Below the pieces are notes generated by a model. The model made no database searches. It had not been told where the DNA came from and was given only the letters and a program-made list of their open reading frames with translations. Of a DNA stretch of 64,000 nucleotides, positions 25,775 through 37,152 are shown piece by piece. The stretch is from Anas platyrhynchos (lineage: Eukaryota > Chordata > Aves > Anseriformes > Anatidae): positions 22,230,001 to 22,294,000 of the forward strand of contig NC_092593.1 in assembly GCF_047663525.1 (NCBI RefSeq), given 5' to 3'. Made by a program: the position numbers and the translations under genes. Position 1 is the stretch's first letter, and each line of letters begins with the position of its first letter.

Positions 25775-26095
25775 CTGAAAAAGGTCCAAACTACTTGACA
25801 GATCTGTTTACAGATGGAATATCATGGATGTCTTTGATTAGTCCCTCTGTAATATCACAGAAATTGCTACTGACATCGAGTCCAAAGGTTTAAAAGTCAT
25901 TTCACTGCCATTAAGAACAAGCTGCACTTCAAATAAAGAAGTGGATTTAAATGTTGTCTCACTGCTTTCAGCCAGATACTGAAGAGAACACTTGATAACT
26001 TTGAACAGCCCATCTACAATCATGTGGTCTATGTATTCAGTGTACAGTTTCCATTCATCAGAAAGAGGATCTGCCTGGAGCAAATACTGATTGTC
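25775..26095 (-). pseudogene. Dynein heavy chain relic exon with frameshift and stops
   Basis: The 321-nt segment has an AG acceptor (TACTCTTTCCAG) and a CAG/GTATTG donor. Codons 1-73 read as a dynein tail: QADPLSDEWKLYTEYIDHM, VDGLFKVIKCSLQYLAE, then FEVQLVLN and a FKPLD motif. Family members have xADPxSxEWKxYVEYIDxMVVDGFFxxIxCSLxYL. After codon 73 the frame is lost: continuing gives TAA at codons 86 and 96. The expected continuation (FxDxxEGLIxDI) is present in another frame as FCDITEGLIKDI, which then meets TAG near the donor. This is a direct sign of a 1-nt loss or 2-nt gain followed by further decay, so the exon cannot encode a normal dynein. Confidence 0.85.
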
Positions 26096-26347
26096 CTGGA
26101 AAGAGTAATTTAGAGAATCAGTAACAGGGGTTTAGAATTGCTCTTCCCAGTGTGGATTTCTTATCCCAGCTAACTGATCAGTTGAGGAATAAAGGAACTC
26201 TCACTTTGATGAAGAAAAGCATTCCCATTATTTACAACATAATTACCTTTTCATTGTACTTGTAAAAATTACATCTGGAACTAATTACTGAAAACTCTTT
26301 TCCTTTAGAGTTAGATTTACATCAGCAAGTGCAAATACTTGAAAAGA

Positions 26348-26406
26348 GTTTTAGTTTTGTTTTGTTTTTGTTTTGTTTTATTTTTATTTTATTTATTTAT
26401 TTTTAA
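26348..26406 (+). repeat. TTTTG / TTTTA low-complexity tract
   Basis: Tandem-like TTTTG units change into TTTTA and then TTTA units. AT-rich low-complexity DNA between the QADP relic exon and a CR1 copy. Confidence 0.8.
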
Positions 26407-26772
26407 GTATTTACATCTATTTATGGACAATTGCTACTCCCAGTATAAAACGTTTACTGTACCTACTATCATGTTGAATGTCTAGTGGGTCTTTTCTACT
26501 GTTTCTTAAATCACACTCCCTAGTTTTTTTTATTGGACCGAAGGAATTATTTCTGTAATCTTTCTTCGCACACACACACAGACAAAGCTATGTTTTTGTT
26601 TGTTTTTCTTGTCAACACAACAGCCAACTCCACATTATTCATGAATATTCAGATTATCTCATCCACATTTTAAACAAGGTCACCCTGTCTGCTCAATACA
26701 ATCCCAGAGATCATCACTCTGCCAAGTCAGAGGCAGGCATCCGTTGTTTATCAAAACTCTCCAGTTCACGTA

Positions 26773-27235
26773 TAGAATCACAGAATGGTTTGGGTTGGAA
26801 GGGACCTTAAAGATCATCTAATTCCAAACCCCCTGACACAGACAGGGACACCTCCCAGGTTGCATCCACAGCTTCTCTGGGAAACCTGTTCCAGTGCTTC
26901 ACCACCCTGTGAGTGAAGAATTTATTCTGAATGTCTAATATATACCTACCCTCTTTTAGTTTAAAAACATTACTCATTGTCCTATCATCACAGTCCCTGA
27001 CCAAGATCCCTCTCTGCTTTCCTGTAGGCCCCCTTTAGGTACTGGATGGCTGCAGTGAGGTCTCCCTTTCTCTTCTCAAGGATGAACAAACCCAACTCCC
27101 TCAGCTTGCCCTCACAGACAAGGTGCTGCAGCTCTTTAATCATCCTTGTAGCCCTCCTCTGGACTCATTCTAATAGGTCCTTGAATTCTACTTCTCTTTG
27201 CAGCATGGTCTTCCACAGCTTCTGGCATACCTTTG
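26773..27235 (-). mobile_element. CR1 LINE 3' fragment
   Basis: Starts with the reverse complement of the CR1 3' end (AGAATCACAGAATGGTTTGG, GTTGGAAGGGACCTTAAAGA). It continues through blocks on small groups of bases typical of CR1 such as CTGTTCCAGTGCTTCACCAC and CTCCTCTGGACTCATTCTA. About 460 bp, 5'-truncated, no intact ORF. It is inserted in the relic dynein region just upstream of the QADP exon. Confidence 0.92.
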
Positions 27236-30200
27236 CAATTACAATTAAATTTACAATAAAAACACAGCAGGAAAAACTTACTTCTTCTAAAGTTATCAAA
27301 AATATTTTTGAGTAGATTCCTTCCTTCTTTGTTCAGTTTATTTAGTCAAGAAACCTTGAAAAATCAGTTGCACTGAAACAGAGTTTACTGGTTATGCATT
27401 AATATTTTCCCTTAGGTGTTAAAAAAAAAAGGGGGGGGGGGATCAAATGTACTCAAACTTCTAGCTTTAAAAACATCAAGTGCCAAGTTCTCAGTCAGTG
27501 AAATCAACCATGTTAATATTAAATCAGTGGAGTCTGCATCCTATTTATGTATTAGTAGAGAATCTGACTTTCAGAGTAAACAAATGTGCCAAGATAGCCT
27601 GGAAAGCTGAATATTTCTGGGTGTACATAAGACAGATGATTGTGCAAAAGCAGGACACTTTTCTCTACACTGCAGCTCCTCCTCTGTCTTTCTGACATAG
27701 CTTCTATGTGAAACAGATTTTAGTTCACAGGCAATGGAACCAAACTGGTAAAGTTCTGAGCGTGGAGATTACCCTGTTTTAAAATAGGATAATACCAGTT
27801 TGCTCCTATTATCTAACAGCCTGTTTAGACCCCAAAAAAGTGTATTTTATTGGCTGTGTATATGCAGACCAGAACTATCTTACCTAAAATCAATCCAACA
27901 GAATATCTTTGATTAAAAAGGAACTTACAACCTTTACAGAAAAATCCAACATGTATCTGCAGGGTTCCTGAGATGCTGTTTTCATTGACAAGAAGTCATC
28001 CAATCAGGAAATTGCTTTCTTTATTTTTACAGTAGAGGATGCAGCACTCCCAGTCAGTACTCACTACAGTAATGACCATAGTTTTGTCAGCATACATCTC
28101 TGGGAACTGGACTAAAATCACCAACAGACTTTATTCCAGTCCCTGAAAACCATTCTGTTTGGCCTACTAAGAGAAGTTTCATCATCTGTTACTAGTCTTG
28201 TAAAGCACTTATGCTTGATTTCATAAAGTTCCTGATGGGAAGAATTAGTTCTGTCCCTGCATTTACAAATTAATGCATTAGGAGTCACCCTTCTGTATTC
28301 AAAGAAAAACATACATACACTCAATAAGACTACAATGTATGACTAACTACAAACTACAGAGTAACAACCATACAGAGGATAAGATAATTGGAAAAATAGT
28401 TGAACACAGTTTGGTTTTGGTTTAGCGTAGCTGAAGATTTGAAGAGATTATTATGGTTACGTCAGTTTTCTAGTATGTATTTATATTCACATACATCTGT
28501 CAAAAAGAATCTTCCTTATTTACCTTGTAAAGTGCCTCTTGGAATACAAGAGCACTGCAACCGCTTTGTGTTAGAAAGATGTTTTAAAATCTCAAGATAT
28601 TTCACCTCTTGCAGAAAGCTGCAGAATCACAAAAATGTTGTTATTCAGAAAAAGGCAATCAGACACTACAAAGCTTGTTCAAGTTATTATATCATGAGTA
28701 AATCTTACAGTATTTACTGAAGCAGAATTTTCATCAGCCTCCCAAAAGCAAGAGCTTCAAGTCTTTACCATCAGTATGCTTCAGTTCTACTCACTTCCTT
28801 TAGGTCCCACAGCCTCTAATGTTTCTCAGGGAACAGGTATTGTAGTACAAATACATGATCCTGTAACATTTTTTTTGCACCCTGAAGTAAAAACATATGA
28901 AAAATGATACATAACTTGCATTTATCTCTACAGAAAAAGAGAACTTTTAACATAAAAAAAAGATAATTGCTAAAATAATTAAAATAAATCCATAATATCA
29001 TAGTGATATTTACTAATGTGTTACTTTATGATTAAAATTACTTCATACAGTCCAAATGCCAGAGAATGATTACATAGAGGTCAAATGTATAGAGAAGTAT
29101 ATTTTGTGATCTTTAGAAGTATATATACTGTGTCTAGCAGAGGTACATTTCTTCATCATATCAATCCATCCATCCCACTGCTCTCTCACATTTTGCAAAA
29201 TAGGATTTGTTTCCACTATCTGCAGTGTTCTACAGAGACAAAAGAGATTTCACCTCAATGTCATTTTAAGTACACAGTACAGCTATAACTTCAGAAAGTG
29301 CCTGAAGTGTTTTAAGCCCCATTGTACAATGTTTTACAGTAATACTTATAGATGATTGATGTGCTTAAACTGTGTTCTGTGCCTGAGAAGCCTCTCGTAA
29401 CTCGTGAGACTATTTTAAACTGCCTGCAGTCACTGGCATGTTTTTTATGAAGTGCATCACATCTCTTCCTTAAATAAACAGAAACATTTATGGTGATAGA
29501 CTGCCAGCTTTACCATTGTATAAGCTGCACATAAAACCAAATTTGCTCTTTGTGACTAAACGAGTAAGCAGCTTCAGATCCAAAACACTGGCTCCAGGCA
29601 AAATTCCTAGAGACTCCATAGAACATTAAACTGGGTGGCAGAGGAGTTTCAGGTGCTCCAGGGATAGGCTTTCATTTCTCCCCTCTGTGAAACATCCATC
29701 ACTCTAGAAAGAATGAGGCCTTCTGCTGGCTGCAGGCAAGTCCAGTTATTGCAGAAAAACCCCAGTGGCTTTTCTGACAGGCCCCAGAAAGGAAAACACA
29801 TTTCTGAAGCCTGGAGAGTTGCAGGGTATTCCTTGGGTGAAACTGCAAGGAACAATGCATGGATGACACTAAAACAGAGGGGGCTGCAAACACAAATAAG
29901 GACACTGTTGCGTAGTCACAAGGTCCCTGAAGAGGAGATGCCTGTGAGACCTCATTTGTTTTGTCACCTTGCAGCTCTGTGACTCTTTAAGATCACCCTG
30001 GAACCTAGTTTCTGTTGTAATTACCAAGATAACAAATTACTCTTCTTTTAGATTTTTCTTACAGAGAACATGCATCTTCACATTTGTGATTCATGCTCAT
30101 GGAGCAGTTTATAAAAATAAAGAAGCATCCTATGAGAACTTTATGAGCACATTTCCACATTTGTCACTCATGTCAAAATATACCTGTAATTGCTTATATA

Positions 30201-31257
30201 AAGATCTGCAGATCTGAATTTTTAGAGACAGGAAATAGAGCCAAAGTGTAGCTGGATACATCAGCTTTCTTTTATGTCTAGGCAATCTCTGCTGTAATTA
30301 TTTTCCATTGGGATTCTAACGAACTGGATACGGCCTATCAAATTTTTGTATAATTCCATTTATCCTTTAAGTGTTTTGCTTTCACTGAATTTCATCAGAA
30401 GGTAATTTGGTTGTGAAAAAAATTAAGAATTCTGAGCATCTGCATACTCATTTTAAAGTGGAGGTTTAACATAATTTGAATTTCAATGAAATAAAATGAG
30501 AAAGTGTTCAGATTTCAAGTATTTTTAAATTTCTCATGAACATTTCAACAGCCTACAGAATTTGTGTTTTGGTTCACAAGAGCATCTGCCTTTTAAAATC
30601 TCCCTGTTTTCTGCTACTATTGCTACTCTGTCACGTTCCTTATTATAGCATTTCCTTTCCAAATCCTAATGCAGGGAGAATTAATCTGCCACACTCAAAA
30701 GTACTAATGTCTTATTTCCACATAGGCAATAGGTATCACTAGAAACTTGATCAGTGGAGAGAGAATTTAAAACATTCAACTTCCAAATCCTACGTATTGT
30801 CCAGAAGAACTGGCAAAATGCCACAGTAAATCTCTTCCAAATCAGCTAGATCATGAAATTCTCATTAAATGTGCTTGTAATCAAGCTAGGAATACCATGA
30901 AAACCTGCCTCTCTTTCAGGACCTTTGAAGAATTCTGATTTTGGTTTTGTTTTGAAGCAAGAAGTACCAAACCTGACAATGCATGAAAATGAGCCATGTT
31001 ACAAAAGCCAGTTCAGCATTTCAAGAAGATCAGCAAAAATCCACTGGAAGTTTATACTGAATTCTGTTCAATTTTATCAATTTTGCTAATTTCATTATCG
31101 GGGGGAATATGTTGCCTGACTTTCTGATTACTTTAGATAAAGAGTTAATAGCCAGACAAAATTTCATTTTTTACCTTAACAATTGCTGGCTTGCAATTGA
31201 AGACACTGTTCTTTTTTTTTTTTTTATGTTTCTTTCAAGGAGAAAACTTTGCTCCTC

Positions 31258-31322
31258 TTGTTATATAATAAATAATAAAACACATAATAAATAATAAATA
31301 CATACATAATAAATATCCTAAT
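31258..31322 (+). repeat. AATAAA-rich low-complexity tract
   Basis: Repeated ATAATAA, AATAAATA and CATAATAAA units start an AT-rich zone that continues to about 31.72 kb. The many AATAAA hexamers follow from composition and are not evidence of a gene end. Confidence 0.75.
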
Positions 31323-32011
31323 AGGTACAAGTATGTACCTGCAGAACAGTAATACTACTAAAAACACTGCACAGCATAAAACAAAAGAAGCCCTTGGAAC
31401 TAGACTCCTTTGAAAATATGGCATATAACAGAGAAAATCGGTAGGTATAATCCAGAAAACAGGCAAAGAAAATTACTATGCTCCAGAGACTGTATATAAA
31501 ACTGTAGAGAAGACATAAAAATATAGAATGGAAAATACCTAATTAATTACTTAAAACTTTTGTCAAACACAAATTCAAATAAAACATAACTCATAAGTGG
31601 TAATAAATTGTATTAATTAATAAGAAAAGATAGTACTAAAATTAATAAATGGTAAAATTAAAATAAAACAAATTGTTAATAAAATAAAAATAATAATTGA
31701 AATAAAATTAATAAAAGAGAGGATATTCTCCCTATTTTTTGTCTTTGATTCACTTCATAGCAGGTAATTTCTGCTTCAAACACTGACGGAAGAACAGCAA
31801 AATTGGGGTAAAAGCTGGAACCGATGGCAAGCCTCTCCAGCAAATTACTAAATATATGCAAATCTGTAGAAAATTCTTTGAGCAATAACAAAAAGAACTG
31901 CTACTTAATTATAAACCATATTACTCTAAAACCTGATTTTTTTTTTCCCATGGAGATTGCTTTACAAATAATATTTTGTTAAAATTACTTACTATCTTTT
32001 TAATTGTTGTG

Positions 32012-32047
32012 TTTTTTTTTTTTTTTTTTTTCCTTTTCTTTTTTGGA
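32012..32047 (+). repeat. Poly(T)-rich tract
   Basis: A long T run followed by CCTTTTCTTTTTTGG. Simple repeat. Confidence 0.85.
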
Positions 32048-32744
32048 ATTTTTTTCCTCACATGGAATCTTATTTTACAGTTAGATCAATGGATTGTGTG
32101 AAATGCTACGGTATGAAGGGTGGGGAAGAGATTACTAAGAACCAAATGATGGGAATGATAATAAAGCTAATAAAAAAGCTATTAAAATACAATATAGGAA
32201 TACAAAAATAATCGAAAAATCTAGCTACTTTTAGCGTGACTAAAAAAATGAATACAGAAGAATTTGCACAAACCATTGTAGACCTATTCCAAACTGCAAA
32301 ACACTGGACTAGTGTTTTGTATACATGAAGACTAGTAGTATATGTGAGGAAACACTGCATTGTTAGGCAGTGCTGTGGCCCCACAAGCAGGGATAGATGC
32401 TTTTTTAGGCATTATCTTCACTAGCTGTTTTGCTACAACAGTGGGCAAAGAAGCCAGTGGCAAAAAGCTCTGAGGAGACTATTCTGGCAGAAAAGAGGAG
32501 GACATCTGTACTAAAGCACTGTATAGTCATAGTTTTTCCACATACCCAAATAGTCTCACAGATCTTGATGGACTGAGACAAGAAAAATCATTCTTTCTCT
32601 GATCTGGTTGCACCCTTCAGTTAAGATCACTTAGTAAAATGCTATCAGGAGGAAATACTTAACTGTTCTGCACCTTCCTATTGAGCCTGTGACAATCCAG
32701 TTTGTCACACAGGAGTACTCACAGGCCATAAAAAGTCTTCTTAC

Positions 32745-32827
32745 TTGGCACATGTTGTTGCTATTCTCTTGATACTGTGAGAAATGGCACTCATGCAACC
32801 ACTTCTTCAGATGCCCGTAAACCCACT
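32745..32827 (-). pseudogene. Possible dynein relic exon (W-Y ... N)
   Basis: An 83-nt segment with a good acceptor (GTTTGTCTGTTGCAG) and a strong CAA/GTAAGAAG donor. It reads EWVYGHLKKWLHECHFSQYQ followed by ENSNNMC. The dynein tail has DVWEYIQEMREMVYDLEQ and then an N-x-x-E-I segment at this place. Aligned without gaps, W, Y, Q and N and the hydrophobic spacing agree, but identity is low. Its place between the 37.0 and 26.0 kb relics is the expected one. It could be chance. Confidence 0.35.
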
Positions 32828-33935
32828 CTGCAACAGACAAACTGCAGATGCTTCATGGACAAACTCAGGAAATGCAACCACAAATTTTACAGAGTGATTT
32901 TACATATTTTTTCCCAATAATATTTGCTGTATTTGAATATGTATTACACGCAGTGGCCTCTGTTTCTGAGAGTTTGTGGCTAAATATCCCATAAAAGGTA
33001 ACTCACCTCTTCTATTCTGAACTCACCGTAGCCCCGCTGACAGCCCAAATTACAGCATTTTATTATATTGCATCTTTACTGTCTGTTTTATTTATCTCTG
33101 TTGTGCCTTCAAGTTTTTGGCATCTATTCAAAACCTTTACCTGTGTTCTCCTGCTGTTTGTCCTTCTGGTAAACTGTTCTGTTTCTTCTGTATTTTTTTA
33201 TTTTATTTTTTGCTTTCTACACAGAGCAATAGCTCGCTCTTTAATATGCTACAAAGTTCATTAGTTTAGAGAGCTTATGAAGACTCTCAATGACACCAAA
33301 TTGTGCTTCTGAATTTCTCGACAGCTGCAAATATAGCCTGTGCATTCAATTACCAGTTTTGACAACCTGTGAAACACTGTTTGTAAATATGCTCTTTATA
33401 GTATAAAGACAGCTTAATTTTAAGTGAAATATCACAGTAAATGTGTACGTTGACTATAACCAATTCACAATTCAACTGGTTGTGCATTGTCTATTTGCTG
33501 TTCATGAGAATTTCACATCTTGTCTATTTTTATGTCTCGTCACAGGTTCTGATAAGATAGCATCCATAAAAACTGGAACTTTTCATGGGATATCTAAGTT
33601 TGCTCCATGATGTAACAGCTACATGAACTTGTTCCTGAATTTCTTTGAAGGAGGACTTTCTTCCTAGATCTTAAAAGCTTTAACAATTAATGCCTTCATT
33701 TGGCAACATATCCTATTGCATAGCTCCTAGAAGTAAGTACTTTAAGTCAAAAAGTCTTCAGTTAAGTTTGGTTTACCTCTAGAGTCTGAGGTCACAGACC
33801 AATCTCACCACAGAAATAAAATAACATACTTTCATTCACTTCAATGGTTGCGCAGATGTGAATGATTATTGAGCTTCATTTGGTGAAATTTAATTCTGTC
33901 ATTCTTCATATCCATTGCAAAACTTTGTCTTCCTT

Positions 33936-34080
33936 TTTAATGTTTCTGAAGAGATTTTTATCAACAACTTCTTGTTTAGTTGCTTGCCTCTCTGGAAGGC
34001 AATTTCCAAACAGTAACTTATCGAGAAAAGAGCTTTTACCCACTTCTGTTTGGATGAGATTTTATAAGGGTCATAAGCAC
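33936..34080 (-). pseudogene. Possible dynein relic exon (NFDP-LREVKYL region)
   Basis: After a pyrimidine-rich acceptor (TTTACACAACTCAG) the minus strand reads GAYDPYKISSKQKWVKAL and then IAFQRGKQLNKKL. In the family VNFDPxLVAxLREVKYL is followed by a segment with F-K-K-R-x-x-I-L-K-Y. Matches are DP, VK-x-L and the F...K spacing with about five residues missing. No convincing donor was seen, so the low coordinate is approximate. Order fits: it lies between the 37.0 and 32.8 kb relics. Confidence 0.25.
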
Positions 34081-37041
34081 CTGAGTTGTGTAAAAGCAAA
34101 AGCAATGTGGGTGGTAATGGCCCTATGTTTCTTCTGAAGTTTCCTACTATGTTTAAAATCTTAAGTATCAGAAGTGAATTGGACCTTGAAACTGCATCAC
34201 ATATCAGATAAAGTCCTATGTTTCGTTGTTCTTCATTTTATGGGACTAGTGAGTTATTTTGCCAAACTTACATGCTGGATAAAATAGAACTAGCTTCTCC
34301 TTGTGCTGGTAAAACTCACGACCTTCTGAAAGTATGCTGATCACTTTCCTCAGAATCACCCTTCTAACATGGAGAGAGTGCTTCCCATGTTCCTGTCAGC
34401 CATATTCTATCATCAACTTTCTTCCTCAACCTCAGAACACTGTCCATTTTCTATGTGATTTTTTTCCCCACCACAGTTCCCCCTTTGTTCCATCTCTTCT
34501 ACGTCACATGTGATACGTTTGTATGCGTATACAAACTCCTTCTCCTACCTCTTGATTTTATGATACATCTGCTTTTATGTTTGTTGTACTTCTTGGGATG
34601 TATTTCTACAGTGTTGATGGTAAACCTGTTCTGTCTCAGCAGGAGGCTGCTCCTTACAGCAATTATACCTGATGACTTCCTTTCCATTTTCCCTTCAGCT
34701 TCTCATGAAATTGTATTTTCTGAAACCCTGTGAATTCCCCCTTACATAACTCAATGTATTCAACCATCTCTTTTCCATCCAACTTGTTTTCCATCATCTT
34801 TTTCATTTTGCTAGATAGTTGGCTCATTTACTCATGTATTATCTACTCCACTACTTTATATTTTTGCCCACTATTTTGATTGCCATTTTCTTCAAGATTT
34901 CCAGGGTTTATTTGAGATCAAGGTACACAACTCCCACTGATTTTAATAACTCCCACTGACATTTATGTGAGTTTTGTGGCCAAATCCCCGGCAACTCAGA
35001 AAACACAGGGCCTGATGGCTATCATTTATACTTTGTACTTTCAACAGGAGTTTAGAATCCCTTTTTTTTAAAAAAAAGAATAACCCTTTTAAAGCTTTTT
35101 TCTGGTTTTGTGATCTGACATTACTCTGACTTTTAATAGCTGAGGGACAAAAGAAGACATTTTCTTGGAAGTTAGTCTTTGAGTTCTGCACATCCACGTT
35201 CAGAACAAATTAAGAAAGATTAGTAACTTCCCCTTGAGTCATGGCCAAATTTTACCCTTGCTTTTTATCATTGCAGTCTATAGTGGTCTTCTATGGCAGA
35301 TGAGCACACGTCTTGAATAATGAATGACTCTGCCATCAAAAATATGCAAATCTTGTTCTTCATTTCAATATTTGGACATATCAATTTCAATTTCCGAAAT
35401 CCTCTCTTCTAACTTGAGCTATTAATGATGCTAAGACAATTATCAAAGTCTACCAGACTGCCTATTGTTCATTCAGCAGAAACTCCTATTTTTTCTGGAA
35501 TGTCAAACTATTTCTGTAATTTTCACATATCAGTTCCTTATTCTTCCACAGAATTTGTGTATCTAAGTAGTATCCTTGGTGTGTACAGATAAAGGACAAG
35601 GAGACTTTGTCTGAGAAAGCAATATTTTCTAATAGATCATCTGATATAACTAAGAACAACAGGTGAGCCTTTAGGTTTAATCCCTTTATCTGTAGGTTAA
35701 TGCTGTATTATTTCCAACAAGACTACAATCTACTAGCAGACTTTGGCCACCTAAAAATGTCTTTTTCTTCCACTTTATTCCTGCATCTCCAAAAGCAGTT
35801 TCTCCAAACCTGAGTATTTTTGTACCTATGTTTCTTTCCAGAAATCAAACCATTTCTCACATAGCGGCAAGCGCTAGCGTGATTGCAGACAACAGTGTTT
35901 TGCTGCCCAGCAGTTTACAACATATGAACATTCGAAATACCTAGCACAAATGGGAACTTGATGTCTTTATTCAAGGCCGGACTGTGATTATCCTTTATAT
36001 GATTTCAACAGAAAAAAATAATGAAAGGATTTTACATCATAGTATAGGATGCTGAGAACAAAAGACCAAGGTGTTGGCAGGGCCCTGAGTCACCTATCCA
36101 GGAGCAGTGATGAAACTGGCCATGAAGAAAGAATTCAGATTCCAGAAAGTTCCAGGCACTTGGATGCACAAATGATTTTGCATCTCCTGTATCAGAGAGG
36201 TGACCCAAACAGTTTCTCTCATTGTGAGCAAACAGAATTATATCCACTATCTACCATTGCTTCTTAGACAAAAAAACTGTGATACCGGAGTCAGGGTCCC
36301 TATATATAAAGCAACTTTCAACCACAATGACTGATATAATACATGTCTTTAAAATACTGCAATATTGTTGTATAAACAGATTTTCAGCTATTCACATTGA
36401 TTTTCATTGAGAATGAGGGGATATATCTCATTTAGTCCATATTCTGCTGTTTTTCTTTTACCACTTCACAACGTTCCTTCACTCCGAGAAATTTACTCCA
36501 TGTGCAAGAAAGCTTTACTGTAAAAGTTGAGAATATTATGCAGCAGCAAAAGACTTGGGCACTGAAGAAGGAATATTTGCCAAAATTATGCATTTCCCAA
36601 CATTTTATGTTCAATTCCATGAAGGCTAAAAGTTGCATATACACCAAATATAACAACAAACAAAAGCTATACAGGTAGAAAAAAAAAAGGGGGGAAAAAA
36701 AATGCAGGACTGCAGGTGTGGAAAGATGTTGGCTGCAGCATAATTTATTTTCATTCTGCAACCCTTATTCATGCTATGTTGAATGTTAGCATCCAATCCT
36801 GAAAATTGCTCCAGGGAGCTAAGTTTTTATTGGAGGTTTGCCTGGAGCAGTTTTCAGGATCGGGGCCTGACTCATCAGGTGGTCCTACCAATATGAATTA
36901 CATTAGTTCAAAGCACAATTCTAATACAAATTAATCACAGCATGTACTCAAATATTTATCAAATGTTTCTTAACCTAGTAATTAGGTTAGCAACTCTCAG
37001 ACTATCGAATTTTAAGATACAAAATAGATTAAATGTTTTAC
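34081..37041. other. AT-rich sequence with hairpin, no gene recognised
   Basis: Holds the 36.80 kb hairpin and a short A/G homopolymer mix at 36.68 kb. Short frames on either strand have no recognisable product. Confidence 0.55.
36796..36860. other. Strong hairpin: 20-bp stem, 25-nt loop
   Basis: The arm at 36796-36815 (ATCCTGAAAATTGCTCCAGG) pairs with 36841-36860 (CCTGGAGCAGTTTTCAGGAT) at all 20 positions, with one G-T wobble in the + strand RNA. After one mismatch the stem gains about three more pairs. The flank CAGGATCGGGGCC resembles termini of old amniote MITE-type repeats that I remember, so it may be a DNA-transposon remnant. Size and loop would also suit a microRNA precursor. Unresolved. 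Confidence 0.7.
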
Positions 37042-37152
37042 CTTAAAATCGGATTCCAATCCTTCCGACTCCTGAAATGCAGGATTTAATATTGTTCCTA
37101 AGTGGTGATCATTCACCTGCCAAGTGAATCTCACATAGAGAGATTCCCACAT
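37042..37152 (-). pseudogene. Dynein heavy chain relic exon, tail (LGTI...GLES-FK)
   Basis: The minus strand reads HHLGTILNPAFQ and GLESDFK, ending in AAG followed by a GTAAAA donor. The DNAH9/11/17 tail has DRRLGTIxxxxFxxxxGLESxFK at this point. The core matches well, while the normally invariant D-R-R has become N-D-H-H with about two residues lost. Upstream the frame stays open to a TGA near 37.17 kb; the true acceptor is uncertain, so the high coordinate is approximate. The exon ends in phase 0. It sits between the N-terminal relic at 48.0 kb and the QADP relic at 26.0 kb, the expected order. Confidence 0.6.

Larger units (their letters stand above)
27236..32744. other. AT-rich sequence, no gene recognised
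   Basis: Contains an A10-G11 homopolymer junction at 27421-27441, AT-rich low-complexity DNA at 31.26-31.72 kb and a T-rich tract at 32.0 kb. No exon was recognised, although one or two dynein tail exons would be expected. Confidence 0.55.
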
